Source of the DNA: CAMFLJ01 sp965279255
GTDB lineage: Bacteria > Actinomycetota > Acidimicrobiia > Acidimicrobiales > Acidimicrobilacustridaceae
DNA length: 64,000 bases
Direction of reading: 5' to 3'
Assembly: GCA_965279255.1 (NCBI GenBank)
Contig: OZ257146.1
Location: forward strand, 3,658,001 to 3,722,000
Part shown: piece after piece, positions 8,828 to 17,431 of the stretch
Layout: every line of letters begins with the position of its first letter
Position numbering within the stretch: position 1 is the first letter of the stretch
The notes under the pieces: model-generated
Told to the model about the DNA's origin: nothing
Seen by the model: the letters and a program-made list of their open reading frames with translations, nothing else
The model's database searches: none
Made by a program: the position numbers and the translations under genes

Positions 8828-9321
8828 CAGCCCTCCCTCCCCAGCTCGGCGGCCCGCAGCACGCCCTCGACGATGCTCTCGTAGCCGGTGCAGCGGCACA
8901 GGTTCCCCGACAACGCCTCGCGGATGGTGGCCTCGTCGGGATCGGGCACCTCGTCGAGCAGGGCCGCCGCGGTCATCAGCACGCCCGGCGTGCAGAAGCC
9001 GCACTGGAACGAGTGGCACTCCAGGCAGCCCTGTTGCACCGGGTGGAGGCGGTCGCCGTCGGCCAGGCCCTCGACGGTGGTGACCGACCGGCCGGTGGCC
9101 TGCACGGCGAGGGTGAGGCACGAGCGCACCGGCTCGCCGTCGAGCAGCACGGTGCACGAGCCGCACACGCCGTGCTCGCAGCCGAGGTGGGTGCCGGTGA
9201 GCCCGAGGTCGTCGCGCAGCAGCTCGGCCAGCGAGCGGCGGGCCTCGACCCGGGCGCGCCGGGCCTCGCCGTTGACGGCCAGCTCGACGTCGAGCTCGTA
9301 GGCGGGTTCGGGGGCGCTCAC
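8827..9321 (-). CDS. Molybdenum hydroxylase small [2Fe-2S] subunit
   Basis: 164 residues with the two iron-sulfur domains of the CoxS family. The plant-ferredoxin-type cluster uses Cys48, Cys53, Cys56 and Cys68. The second, helical domain binds a cluster with Cys107, Cys110, Cys142 and Cys144 (CGFC and CRC motifs). It passes electrons from the molybdenum centre in the large subunit to the FAD subunit. The GTG start overlaps the TGA of the upstream FAD-subunit gene (GTGA), which fixes the start. The order M-S-L is the usual one for this operon type. Confidence 0.92.
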   Translation of the reverse strand: MSAPEPAYELDVELAVNGEARRARVEARRSLAELLRDDLGLTGTHLGCEHGVCGSCTVLLDGEPVRSCLTLAVQATGRSVTTVEGLADGDRLHPVQQGCLECHSFQCGFCTPGVLMTAAALLDEVPDPDEATIREALSGNLCRCTGYESIVEGVLRAAELGREG

Positions 9322-10202
9322 GACAGCCCCTCCCCCGCGGCGGCGCGCGCCGCCGCGGTCACCAACGTGCGCCGGGCCAGCGTGGCGGCCAGCCGGCGCC
9401 GGTAGGCCCCGGTGGCGTGGAGGTCGTCGTGGGGGTCGAGGCGGCCGGCGGCGGCCCGAGCCACCTCGTCGAAGGCCTCGGTCGACGGTGCCCGCCCGGC
9501 GAGGTCGAGCCCCGGCTGCTCGTCGAGCACCGCGGTGCCGTCGACACCGATGAAGACGACCGCGGCGGTGGCCACCGCGCCCGACGGGTCGAGGGTGACC
9601 CGCGCCCCCGCCCCGACCAGGGCGAAGTCGCCATGGCGGCGGCTCACCTCGTCGAAGGCGTGGCCGGTGCGGGCAGGCGCGCCGGGGATGCGCACCTGGG
9701 TGAGCACCTCGTCGGGGCCCAGCGCGGTGGTGAGGTACGACTCGAACAGGTCGGCCGCGGCGATCGTGCGCGTGCCTCCGGGGCCCACCGCGGTGACCGA
9801 GGCGGCGAGCAGCAGCGCCACCGCGGGCCACTCGGCGGCGGGGTCGTTGTGGGCGAGCGAGCCGCCGAGGGTGCCCCGGTTGCGCACCGCGGCGTGGGCG
9901 ACCAGCGGGACCACCTGAGCCAGCAACGGGGCCCGGCTCCCCACCTCCGGATCGCGCCCCAGACGGGCGTGGGTGGTCAGCGCGCCGATCACCAGGTCGC
10001 CGCCGTCGGCCGTGATCGTGTCGAGGCCGGCGACGCGGCCCATGTCGACGAGCACGCTCGGCCGCCCGAGGCGCAGGGCGAGCAGGGGCAGGAGGCTCTG
10101 GCCGCCGGCGAGGACCTTGGCGTCCTCACCCGCGTCGACGAGCGCGCCGACGACACCGTCGACGGTGTCGGGCGCGACGTACGCGAACGGTGGCGGCTTC
10201 AC
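9318..10202 (-). CDS. Molybdenum hydroxylase medium FAD-binding subunit
   Basis: A 294-residue CoxM-family flavoprotein. The two FAD pyrophosphate-binding motifs are AGGQS at residues 32-36 and TLGGSLAHNDPAAE from residue 111. It is the first gene of the three-gene minus-strand operon and would carry electrons from the iron-sulfur subunit to the terminal acceptor. No maturation genes (for example XdhC, CoxD or mocA) lie beside it, so cofactor insertion must be encoded elsewhere. MoxR-type ATPases mature some CoxL enzymes, and the MoxR/VWA pair at 2221-4160 is nearby but on the opposite strand. Confidence 0.9.
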   Translation of the reverse strand: MKPPPFAYVAPDTVDGVVGALVDAGEDAKVLAGGQSLLPLLALRLGRPSVLVDMGRVAGLDTITADGGDLVIGALTTHARLGRDPEVGSRAPLLAQVVPLVAHAAVRNRGTLGGSLAHNDPAAEWPAVALLLAASVTAVGPGGTRTIAAADLFESYLTTALGPDEVLTQVRIPGAPARTGHAFDEVSRRHGDFALVGAGARVTLDPSGAVATAAVVFIGVDGTAVLDEQPGLDLAGRAPSTEAFDEVARAAAGRLDPHDDLHATGAYRRRLAATLARRTLVTAAARAAAGEGLS

Positions 10203-10241
10203 GTCCGGCCCCCTCCGGTCGAGCGTTCGGTGGTGGTCGGG

Positions 10242-10616
10242 CTAGCCGACGTTGAGGAGGTCGACGACGAACACCAGCGTCTCGCCGCCCTTGATCACGC
10301 CACCGGCGCCACGGTCGCCGTAGCCCTTGTGCGGCGGGATGGTGATGCGACGGCGGCCGCCGACCTTCATGCCGGCGACGCCTTCGTCCCAGCCTGAGAT
10401 GACCTGGCCGGCACCGAGGCGGAAGGCGAAGGTGTCGTTGCGGTCCCAGGAGGCGTCGAACTGCTTGCCGTCGCTCCAGGCGTGGCCGACGTAGTGCACG
10501 GTGACGACCGCGCCGGAGACGGCTTCGGGGCCCTCACCGACCTCGATGTCCTCGAGGAGGAGGTCGGCGGGCGGCTCGCCATCGGGGATGGTCACGTCGG
10601 GCTTGGTGTCGGCCAT
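10242..10616 (-). CDS. FKBP-type peptidyl-prolyl cis-trans isomerase
   Basis: A single-domain FKBP of 124 residues. Family residues are visible in VHYVGHAWSDGKQFDASWDR, the FRLGAGQVISGWDEGVAGMKVGGRRRITIPP stretch and the terminal LVFVVDLLNVG. It has no signal peptide, so it is probably cytoplasmic and catalyses proline isomerisation during folding. ATG at 10616 is chosen because it begins the conserved N-terminus MADTKPDVTIPDGEPP. A TAGGTT hexamer (complement of 10624-10629) lies 7 bases before it, which suggests a leaderless mRNA. A longer in-frame reading upstream would run through that promoter-like element. Confidence 0.9.
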   Translation of the reverse strand: MADTKPDVTIPDGEPPADLLLEDIEVGEGPEAVSGAVVTVHYVGHAWSDGKQFDASWDRNDTFAFRLGAGQVISGWDEGVAGMKVGGRRRITIPPHKGYGDRGAGGVIKGGETLVFVVDLLNVG

Positions 10617-10682
10617 GGCGCCCAACCTAGTGCGGTCGCCATCCGGGGCCGAAGGCCGCGGGACCACCAAGGGTCGGTCGGC

Positions 10683-11534
10683 TCAGGGCCGACGGATGAG
10701 GAGCGTGCGCCAGTCGTCGTCGGCGACGGTGCCACCGAGCTCGAAGCCCTGCCCCTCGAAGGCGGCGAGCACGGCCGGGACCTGCTCCTCGAGGATGCCG
10801 CTGACGATGACGGTGCCGTCGTCGGCCACGGCCCGCACCAGCGCGGGGGCCAGCTCGACGAGGGTGCCGGCGGCGATGTTGGCGACCACGAGGTCGTAGG
10901 ACCCCGGCTCGAGCTCCGCGGCCGGGGTCTCCGACGGGGCCACGATGCCGGCCACGCCGTTGCGGGCGGCGTTCTCGGCCGTGGCCCGCACCGCCTCGGG
11001 ATCGATGTCGACGGCGGCCACCAGCGCGGCCCCCTGCACGGCCGCGGCCACGGCCAGTACGCCGCTGCCGCACCCGATGTCGGCCACCGCGGCCTCCGGC
11101 TCGACGAGCCGCTCGAGCTCGCTGAGGCACATGCGGGTCGTGGGGTGGGCGCCGCTGCCGAACGCCCGGCCGGGATCGATCGACAGCACGACGTCGTCGG
11201 CACCGACCCACGCCGGGGTGTCCTGCCAGGCCGGCACGACCACGACCCGGCCACCGGCCCGCCACGGCCGGGCGAACTCGCGCCACCGGTCGAGATCGGC
11301 GTCGCCGTCGATCGCCTCCACCTCGACCAGGGCCAGGCCGCTCACCGCCTCGACGACGGCGGAGGCCTGCTCGACGGGCACGCCGGCCCGGAGCTCGACG
11401 AGGTCGTCACCCGGGCAGGGGCGCTCCTCGACACCGGCCACGCCGGCGCCCCACATCAGCCCGGACGCCAGGTCGGCGTCGTCGGGCCGGACCCGGGCCA
11501 CGACGGTGACCCAGGCACCCTGCGTGGTGGTCAC
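10683..11534 (-). CDS. prmA: Ribosomal protein L11 methyltransferase
   Basis: A 283-residue SAM-dependent methyltransferase that trimethylates ribosomal protein L11. Diagnostic blocks are SIDPGRAFGSGAHPTTRMCL, motif I DIGCGSGVLAVAAA at about residue 150, AVDIDPEAV, and VVANIAAGTL, the PrmA form of the catalytic N-x-x-A region. The GTG start overlaps the stop of the DUF3039 gene by 4 bases (GTGA), so the two are coupled. Confidence 0.92.
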   Translation of the reverse strand: MTTTQGAWVTVVARVRPDDADLASGLMWGAGVAGVEERPCPGDDLVELRAGVPVEQASAVVEAVSGLALVEVEAIDGDADLDRWREFARPWRAGGRVVVVPAWQDTPAWVGADDVVLSIDPGRAFGSGAHPTTRMCLSELERLVEPEAAVADIGCGSGVLAVAAAVQGAALVAAVDIDPEAVRATAENAARNGVAGIVAPSETPAAELEPGSYDLVVANIAAGTLVELAPALVRAVADDGTVIVSGILEEQVPAVLAAFEGQGFELGGTVADDDWRTLLIRRP

Positions 11535-11761
11535 TCGCTGCCGTAGGCGGCGGCCAGCGCCTGGCGGCAGGCCTCGCAGACCGGGTAGCGGTTGGGGTCG
11601 CGGGTGGGGATGAACTTCTCGCCACAGAGGGCGGTGATCTCCTCACCCAGGACGTAGCCGCGCATCTGGTCGTCCTTGCGGATGATGTGAGCGACCTTGC
11701 CGTCCTCGAGATCGGGATCGGAGGGACGGGTGTCTGGACGTTCGATGACCTCAGCGCTCAC
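11531..11761 (-). CDS. DUF3039 domain protein
   Basis: A protein of about 76 residues that is almost entirely the actinobacterial DUF3039 domain: KVAHIIRKDDQMRGYVLGEEITALCGE, then PTRDPNRYPVCEACRQAL. The paired CGE...PVCEAC cysteines suggest a small zinc-binding fold. Function is unknown. The start is uncertain. GTG 11761 gives VSAEVIERPDT, and an in-frame upstream start at 11797 would add 12 residues. It overlaps prmA by 4 bases and is probably co-transcribed with it. Confidence 0.85.
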   Translation of the reverse strand: MSAEVIERPDTRPSDPDLEDGKVAHIIRKDDQMRGYVLGEEITALCGEKFIPTRDPNRYPVCEACRQALAAAYGSE

Positions 11762-11803
11762 GGGCGCCAGGGTACTGCCGGGCCCCCGCCCGGCCACAAG
11801 CCC

Positions 11804-13153
11804 TCACCCGCCGGTGGTCGACCAGTGCCAGGGCTCGCTCGGGAGGTTGGAGAAGCCCCAGCGGCGGGCGTTGGCCGCCAACCACAGGAACGCGGGGTCG
11901 CTGCGGGAGGTGAGGAAGCGGCCGTTCACGCTGAAGTCGACGGCCAGGCCCTGCTCGTGCATCGACATGCCCGGGCGGGCGGTGGGGGGCGAGCACTGGT
12001 CCGGGGGCATCTGGTAGATCGCGTAGTCGGAGGTGCCGCAGTTCTGGCGACGGAGGGCGATCTGGGTGTTGATGTCGCGCCAGCCGTAGCCGCCGAACCA
12101 GAAGCCGTCGGCCTTGGCCGCGTCGAGCAGGCCCCGTAGGCGATCGGCGATGGCGGCGTTGACCGTGATGCCGTCGACGGTCTTCAGAGGCGGACGGGCG
12201 GCGACCGGCACCGGCTTGGTCGTGGTCGGCGGTGTGGTCGGCGTGGGCGTCGTGGGGTTGGACCCACCGCCGCCTCCAGGTGCGACCGTCGTCGTGGGCC
12301 CGGTCGAGCCTCCGGATCCGCCCGAGCCACCGGAGCCGCCCGAACCTCCCGACCCGCCGGACGAGGGACCGGGATCGATCCGGGCGACGGCCGCCACCAG
12401 CGCCGCCTGCTCCGCCGCGATGGCGTCACCGAGGCCGGCGTCGATCTGGGAGAGGTAGGCCGCGTCGGCCAGGCGCTCGTCGAGGCGGGCCCGCACCTGC
12501 TCGGCGAAGGCCTGCTGCTGGGCCTTGGCGTCGGTCAGCGAGGCGAGGGCCCGATCGGCCTCCGCCGCCGCGGCCTCGGCCTCCGACTTGGCGTTCTGGG
12601 CCCGGCGCCGCTCGGCATCGAGACGCCCGCGGGCCGCCCGGAGCTGGTCGAGCACATCGGTGTCCTTGCCGGACTGCATGTCGAGCAGCGCCCGCTTGGT
12701 GGCGTCCTCCTGGGCGCTCTGGGCCTCGAGGCGACGGATGAGGTCCTCGTCGGGCGGGCTGATGTAGGCGTCGACGGCGTAGGTCACCACCTTGGCGCGG
12801 AGGGCGTCGATCTCGGCGTTGGCGTCGGCCACGCCCTGCTCGGCCTGGGCGGCCTGCGCGGTGCTGACCTCCACCTGGTGGCGGGCGTCGGAGAGGGCGG
12901 CCTGCTGGCCCCGCACGTTCTCGTCGAGGGCGGAGAGGGCCGACGTGACCTGCTGCTGGTCGCCCTCGAGGGCGTCGACCTGGGAGGCGACCTGCGCCTG
13001 CTGGGCCCGGACCTCGGCCCGCTGGGCACGCGCGCTCTGACCGGCCGCCCCCGCCTGCGGGCCGGCGGACACCGCGGCCAGCGCGAGCGCGCCGATCACG
13101 GCGGCGAGGGCCACCGGGAAGCTGCGTCGTGCTCGCGATCGGGAAGGGCTCAC
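11804..13153 (-). CDS. Secreted coiled-coil protein with VanY-type D,D-carboxypeptidase domain
   Basis: A 449-residue protein. It has an N-terminal signal peptide (SRARRSFPVALAAVIGALALAAVSAG), then about 210 residues of Ala/Gln/Glu-rich coiled coil, as in secreted cell-wall hydrolases of the RipA/NlpC type. A Gly-Gly-Ser repeat and Thr/Pro linker leads to a C-terminal VanY/LAS peptidase domain. That domain keeps the zinc-site signature S-x-H-x-x-G-x-A-x-D (SMHEQGLAVD) and the terminal EPWHW. It probably trims or cleaves peptidoglycan stem peptides, with the coiled coil controlling access. GTG 13153 is chosen because a GAGG ribosome-binding site lies 6 bases upstream. A longer in-frame N-terminus lacks signal-peptide logic. 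Confidence 0.88.
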   Translation of the reverse strand: MSPSRSRARRSFPVALAAVIGALALAAVSAGPQAGAAGQSARAQRAEVRAQQAQVASQVDALEGDQQQVTSALSALDENVRGQQAALSDARHQVEVSTAQAAQAEQGVADANAEIDALRAKVVTYAVDAYISPPDEDLIRRLEAQSAQEDATKRALLDMQSGKDTDVLDQLRAARGRLDAERRRAQNAKSEAEAAAAEADRALASLTDAKAQQQAFAEQVRARLDERLADAAYLSQIDAGLGDAIAAEQAALVAAVARIDPGPSSGGSGGSGGSGGSGGSGGSTGPTTTVAPGGGGGSNPTTPTPTTPPTTTKPVPVAARPPLKTVDGITVNAAIADRLRGLLDAAKADGFWFGGYGWRDINTQIALRRQNCGTSDYAIYQMPPDQCSPPTARPGMSMHEQGLAVDFSVNGRFLTSRSDPAFLWLAANARRWGFSNLPSEPWHWSTTGG

Positions 13154-13260
13154 TGAAGACCTCGGACGTGAAACGTCGGAGGAAAGCCCCGCATCCGCCC
13201 GCGAGAGATTCCGAGGGTACCCCGGAAGACCCCGTTTGACCAGGGCCGATGCGCCGGGGG

Positions 13261-13449
13261 TCAGCCCTTGTCGGGCTGCCACACCCCTTCGGCCATGTAG
13301 TCCTCGGGAGAGAACTCGCGCAGCCAGACCCTGATGGAGGGCAGCGGGGCCCCGATCGAGGTGTGGACGGCGTCGGTGACGGCCGCGAGCAGGGCCTTCT
13401 TCTGCTCGGGCGTGCGCCCTTCGAGCAGATCGATCTGGACGAGCGGCAC
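13261..13449 (-). CDS. 4-oxalocrotonate tautomerase family protein
   Basis: A 62-residue tautomerase, the normal length for 4-OT. With GTG 13449 as the start, the residue after Met is proline (PLVQIDLLEGRT), which becomes the catalytic Pro-1 after Met removal. Arg is present at about position 11 and in the PSIRVWLREF segment. A strong GGAGG site lies 5 bases upstream, which confirms the start. It converts enol to keto forms of small acids, and the natural substrate is unknown. It is divergent from the nitroreductase gene. Confidence 0.88.
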   Translation of the reverse strand: MPLVQIDLLEGRTPEQKKALLAAVTDAVHTSIGAPLPSIRVWLREFSPEDYMAEGVWQPDKG

Positions 13450-13515
13450 GAGGTCCTCCCTGGGACGACGGATGCGGCGGTCGCGAGGGGCGGTCGCCGA
13501 TACGGTCTGACGATC

Positions 13516-14115
13516 ATGACCGAGCAGACCACCGCCGACCACCTCGACCTCCTCGAGTCGCTGGCCGCACGCCGACGATCCAACCTGCGGGTCGACCCCG
13601 AACGCGAGGTCGACCCGGCGCTCGTCGAGCGGCTCGTCCGCCTCGCCGCCACCGCGCCCAACCACAAGAAGACCTACCCGTGGCGCTTCCGGGTGCTGGC
13701 GGGCGACGCCCGAGCCGCACTGGGCGAGGCCCTGGCCGAGGACCTCATCGCCGCGGGCGAGGAGAACCCGGCCAAGGTCGCCAAGGCCCGGGTGAAGTAC
13801 CGCCGGGCACCGGTGATGGTCGTGGTCGCGGCCGCCGCGGGCGACCACCAGGTCATGACCGACGAGAACCGCGACGCGGTGTCGGCCGCCATCCAGACCC
13901 TGCTGCTCGGCGCCACCGCCGCCGGGCTGGCGTCGCTCTGGTCCACCGGCGCGGCCACCCACTCGCGCCGCATCGCCGAGCTGTGCCGGCTCGACCCGTC
14001 CGACACCATCGTCGGGCTCGTCTACCTCGGGTGGCCCAACAGCGAGCCGGAGTGCCCGCCGCGCCCCGAGCCCGACCTGGCCTGGATCGACGTCGAGGCG
14101 CCCGAGCTCAGCTGA
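13516..14115 (+). CDS. Nitroreductase-family oxidoreductase
   Basis: A 199-residue FMN-dependent nitroreductase-like protein. It contains the family's RRSNLR(V) segment at about residues 19-25, APNHKKTYPWRFRVL, and the AAIQTLLLGATAAGLASLWSTG helix, and ends with GLVYLGWP. The fold normally dimerises and uses NAD(P)H to reduce nitro groups, quinones or flavins. The PNHKKTYPW region resembles the group that includes YdjA-like proteins. A TACGGT hexamer at 13501-13506, 9 bases before the ATG, suggests leaderless expression. The substrate is unknown. Confidence 0.85.
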   Translation: MTEQTTADHLDLLESLAARRRSNLRVDPEREVDPALVERLVRLAATAPNHKKTYPWRFRVLAGDARAALGEALAEDLIAAGEENPAKVAKARVKYRRAPVMVVVAAAAGDHQVMTDENRDAVSAAIQTLLLGATAAGLASLWSTGAATHSRRIAELCRLDPSDTIVGLVYLGWPNSEPECPPRPEPDLAWIDVEAPELS

Positions 14116-14130
14116 GCGCCGGCGTCGCCC

Positions 14131-15168
14131 TCAGGCCCGCTTGGCGAAGCGGTAGTGCGAGACGCAGAACTCGTGGCCGTCGCGCCAGCCCCACAGCTCG
14201 GCGCTGACCAGCAGGAACAGGCGCCAGCGCACCAGCCAGCGGGTCACCTCGTCGGCCCCGTAGGTCGCCTCCAGGATCGGCTCCACCTCGGCCCGGCGGG
14301 CGTCGAGCAGGGCCAGCCATGCCCGCAGGGTGCGCTCGTAGTGGGTGCCGTCGAGGCGCCAGTGGTCGGTGAGCACCAGGTCGTCCTGGAAGTGGGCGAG
14401 CAGGTCGTCGCTCGGCATGATCCCGCCGGTGAAGAAGTACTGACCGATCCAGTCGGTGGGGTCGTCGTCGCGGAACTCGAAGGCCAACGTGCGGTGGCTG
14501 AAGATGTGCACGAACAGCAGGCCGTCGTCGGCGAGCCACGACGCGATGTTGGCGAGCAGCTGCCGGTAGTTCTTCATGTGCTCGAACATCTCGATGCTCA
14601 CGACCCGGTCGAACGTGCCGTCCGGGGTGAAGCCGTTGACGTCGGCGGTGACGATCTCGAGGTTGGTGAGGCCCCGTCGCTCGGCCTCCGCCTCGATGAA
14701 GCGGCGCTGGCCGTGGGAGTTCGACACCCCGACGACCGTCGAGCCGGGGTGGCGTTCGGCCAGCCACAGCGACAGCGACCCCCAGCCGCATCCGAGCTCG
14801 AGCACCCGCTGGCCGTCACGCAGGTCGGCCCGCTCGGCGTACAGCTCGAGCATGGCGTCCTCGGCCTCGCTGAGGCTCGTGACCCCGGGCGGCCAGTAGG
14901 CGCTGGAGTACTTGCGGCGGGGGCCGAGGATCAGCTCGAAGAACTCCGGCGGCAGCTCGTAGTGCTGCTCGTTGGCGGCGTCGGTGGCCACCGCGATCGG
15001 TGCCTCTCGAAGGCGCTGCACCAGGCGACGGAACCGGTCGCTGCGCTGCTCCTCGGTGCCGGCGCCCTCCTTGGCGACCCGTCGGGCGATCCGCGTGCGG
15101 ATCGCGGCAGCGAGCACCTGGTCCGGCACGACGTCACGCTCCACCACCCGCAGGTACCAGGGGTCCAT
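14131..15168 (-). CDS. Cyclopropane-fatty-acyl-phospholipid synthase family methyltransferase
   Basis: A 345-residue SAM-dependent methyltransferase. The CFA-synthase/mycolic-acid-methyltransferase pattern is clear: HYELPPEFFELILGPRRKYSSAYW, motif I LELGCGWGSLSL at about residue 121, then SIEMFEHMKNY and FVHIFSHR. The family transfers a methyl(ene) group to unsaturated lipid chains. The FxHxFxHR and WIGQYFFTGGIMPSDD blocks fit a plant/bacterial subgroup of uncertain substrate, including lipid and amine methylation. It stands alone, convergent with the nitroreductase gene 15 bases away. Confidence 0.87.
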   Translation of the reverse strand: MDPWYLRVVERDVVPDQVLAAAIRTRIARRVAKEGAGTEEQRSDRFRRLVQRLREAPIAVATDAANEQHYELPPEFFELILGPRRKYSSAYWPPGVTSLSEAEDAMLELYAERADLRDGQRVLELGCGWGSLSLWLAERHPGSTVVGVSNSHGQRRFIEAEAERRGLTNLEIVTADVNGFTPDGTFDRVVSIEMFEHMKNYRQLLANIASWLADDGLLFVHIFSHRTLAFEFRDDDPTDWIGQYFFTGGIMPSDDLLAHFQDDLVLTDHWRLDGTHYERTLRAWLALLDARRAEVEPILEATYGADEVTRWLVRWRLFLLVSAELWGWRDGHEFCVSHYRFAKRA

Positions 15169-15227
15169 GCCCCGAAGTGTGTCCGAGCGGCACGGCCGAT
15201 GCAGGGCCGGGCCTAGGGTTGCCCCGC

Positions 15228-15821
15228 ATGTCGCCCTCCCCCAAGCGCGCCCGGGGCCCCGCCGCCACCCGGAAGCCCGCGGCCCTCAGGGTCGTCCGTC
15301 GTCGCATCTGGTCGATCGCCGCCAGCTGGCTGTTCATCCTGACGTTCCTCGTCGGCCCGCTCCTGCTCGGGAACTGGCTGTTCGTCATCCCCGCGGTCGG
15401 CTTCGCCGTGGCGGCCGTCGCCACCATGCGGCTCTCCCGATCCCCGCAGGGGCCCGACGCCGAGGTCCTGGCCCCCGGGGCCCTGAAGGCCGCCACCGCC
15501 AAGGAGCCCGTGGCCGTCCACGGCACGTGGTCGGCCGGCGGGGCGGTGCGCGCCGGCGCCGCCTCGAAGGGCGCGCTGCGGTTCGCCAACAAGCGGCTGT
15601 CGTTCACCACCCACGAGGGCGAGACCACCTTCGACGCACCCGTGAACAAGATCCGCATGGCCGCGGTGCCCGGCTTCTGGCGACCCCAGCTCGACCTCGA
15701 CATCGGTGGGGTCACCCACACGATCCGCTTCTACCCGCTGTGGGACCTGGGCGCGACCGTCGTGGGCCCGGTCGTGGCGGGCGAGTGGTACGCCCAGCTG
15801 CGCGACCTCGGAGCCCACTGA
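15228..15821 (+). CDS. Two-TM membrane protein with C-terminal PH-like domain
   Basis: A 197-residue protein I cannot assign to a named family. After a basic N-terminus (PSPKRARGPAATRK) come two adjacent hydrophobic segments at about residues 28-65, then a soluble domain of about 110 residues with a pleckstrin-like strand pattern (ALRFANKRLSFTTHEGETTFDAPVNKI...LDIGGVTHTIRFYPL). The next gene has the same layout, and both end with an AGxWxAQLxxLGA motif, so the two look like a tandem duplication. TAGGGT at 15214-15219, 8 bases before the ATG, suggests leaderless transcription. Confidence 0.75.
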   Translation: MSPSPKRARGPAATRKPAALRVVRRRIWSIAASWLFILTFLVGPLLLGNWLFVIPAVGFAVAAVATMRLSRSPQGPDAEVLAPGALKAATAKEPVAVHGTWSAGGAVRAGAASKGALRFANKRLSFTTHEGETTFDAPVNKIRMAAVPGFWRPQLDLDIGGVTHTIRFYPLWDLGATVVGPVVAGEWYAQLRDLGAH

Positions 15822-15823
15822 CG

Positions 15824-16480
15824 ATGGCCGAGCCCTCCGATCAGAGCGCCTCGGGCGGCCCGACCGGGCGGCCGCCGGTGAACCCGGTGCGCCAGAAGGC
15901 CCGCTTCCGGCGCATGGCCGTGCTGCTGGCCTGGTGGGCGCTCGTGCTGATCGGCCTCCTGCTGCTCACCGCCGGTGGCCCCTGGTGGCTGATCCTGCCC
16001 GTCGCCGTCATCGGCGTGCTGGTGGTCACCAACACCATCGTCATCATCCGCCACACCGGCCCCGAGGAGTACGCCCTCGAGCCCGGGCGCCTCGCCGAGG
16101 CCGACGCCGACCGCGACGACGCCATCGCCGTGTGGGCCACCCGGTCACCGCGCCACGGCGGCCGCGACAAGGCCCGTCGCACGGGCACCCTCGCCTATCA
16201 GGGCGGCCGCCTCACGTTCACCACCGACCCGGCCACCGAGGCCGGGTCCGACGACCCGCTGGCCGACGTGACCGTGCTCGACGCGCCGGTGCGCCAGCTC
16301 GAGCTGGGGCCCCGTCCCAACCCGCTGCGGCCGGCACTGGTGGTCACCCACCAGGGCACCCGGCACGTGCTCACGCTCTCGCCGCCGTTCGACCTCGGTG
16401 CCGGGGCGGTCGGCGCCGTCGTGGCCGGCGCCTGGTGGGCCCAGCTCGCCGAGCTGGGCGCCCGCACCCCCGACGCCTGA
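15824..16480 (+). CDS. Paralogous two-TM membrane protein with PH-like domain
   Basis: 218 residues, 2 bases after the preceding gene and built the same way: a short N-terminal tail, paired transmembrane segments (VLLAWWALVLIGLLLLTAGG and LILPVAVIGVLVVTNTIVII), then a soluble beta-rich domain ending AGAWWAQLAELGA. Function is unknown. The tight spacing and shared architecture suggest the two proteins act together at the membrane, possibly as a heteromer. That is inference. Confidence 0.75.
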   Translation: MAEPSDQSASGGPTGRPPVNPVRQKARFRRMAVLLAWWALVLIGLLLLTAGGPWWLILPVAVIGVLVVTNTIVIIRHTGPEEYALEPGRLAEADADRDDAIAVWATRSPRHGGRDKARRTGTLAYQGGRLTFTTDPATEAGSDDPLADVTVLDAPVRQLELGPRPNPLRPALVVTHQGTRHVLTLSPPFDLGAGAVGAVVAGAWWAQLAELGARTPDA

Positions 16481-16522
16481 CCCTCGCCCGGCGGCCCCAT
16501 CCGGCCGTGCCACCATGGCCCG

Positions 16523-17311
16523 ATGAGCGCGCCCCCCGCCGACCCGACCCTCCTCGACGAGGCCGTGGCCCTCACCCGGGCCGCCGGTGAGCTCACCCTC
16601 GGCTGGTTCGACCGGCCCGACCTGGCCGTGGCCACCAAGAGCGACGGCACACCGGTCACCGAGGCCGACCGCGCCGCCGAGCGCCTGATCCGCTCCGAGC
16701 TGGCCGAGCGGCACCCGGACGACGCCGTGCTCGGCGAGGAGGAGGCCGACGTCGCCGGCACCAGCGGCCTGACCTGGGTGATCGACCCGATCGACGGCAC
16801 CAAGGCCTTCACCCGAGGGGTGCCGCTGTACTCCAACCTGCTCGCCGTGCTCGACGAGCACGGCCCGGTGATCGGCGTGATCAACCTCCCCGCCCTCGGC
16901 ACCACCGTCTACGCCGGTCGGGGCCTCGGCTGCTTCCGCGACGGCCGGCCGGTCCACGTCAGCGACCGCACCGACCCGGCCGAGGCCGTGGTGTCCACGA
17001 GCGGCTACTCGTGGTGGCCCGAGCCCGCCCTCCTGGGCGTGAAGCGGGCCGGCTACCAGCTCCGCACGTGGGGCGACGGCTACGGCTACGCCATGGTCGC
17101 CTGCGGGGGCATCGAGGTCATGGTCGACCCCGAGGTCTCGCTGTGGGACATCGCTCCCATGCCGGTCATCATCGGCGAGGCCGGTGGCCGCGTCTCCACC
17201 CTCGACGGCGGCGAGCCCGACCTCACCCCCGGCTCCCACCCGTCGTTCGTCGCCACCAACGGCCTCGTCCACGACGACGTCATCAGGGCCCTGAACCTCA
17301 CCACCGCCTGA
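16523..17311 (+). CDS. hisN: Inositol-monophosphatase-family phosphatase, probably histidinol-phosphatase
   Basis: A 262-residue IMPase-fold phosphatase. Metal-binding motifs are GEEEA at about residue 71, DPIDGTKAF at about 88, and VSLWDIAP near residue 207. The TWGDGYGYAMVACGGIEVMVD segment resembles HisN-type histidinol-phosphatases of actinobacteria, which dephosphorylate histidinol phosphate in histidine synthesis. Inositol-1-phosphatase is the main alternative. No other his genes are in the window. Confidence 0.78.
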   Translation: MSAPPADPTLLDEAVALTRAAGELTLGWFDRPDLAVATKSDGTPVTEADRAAERLIRSELAERHPDDAVLGEEEADVAGTSGLTWVIDPIDGTKAFTRGVPLYSNLLAVLDEHGPVIGVINLPALGTTVYAGRGLGCFRDGRPVHVSDRTDPAEAVVSTSGYSWWPEPALLGVKRAGYQLRTWGDGYGYAMVACGGIEVMVDPEVSLWDIAPMPVIIGEAGGRVSTLDGGEPDLTPGSHPSFVATNGLVHDDVIRALNLTTA

Positions 17312-17431
17312 CCCAGGGGCCGGCCGCCGGGAGCCGCACCCCCTCCGTCGCTACGCTGCACGAGGCCAGGGCCCGTCCGGGCACCGGCCCCACCAGGGGA
17401 AACCCTCCCCCCGCCGGAGATCACCACCCAG

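Noticed and set aside
5507..8884. Very long plus-strand open frame of 1125 codons across mftF and the molybdenum hydroxylase
   Set aside because: It overlaps two well-supported genes in other frames, is dominated by Arg/Pro/Ala/Gly from high-GC antisense reading, and has no domain.
13154..13260. Possible c-di-AMP (ydaO) riboswitch before the coiled-coil carboxypeptidase gene
   Set aside because: Such hydrolases are often controlled by it, but I could not match the conserved core or fold. A weak promoter-like pair, TGGTCA-N17-TACCCT, explains the region as well.
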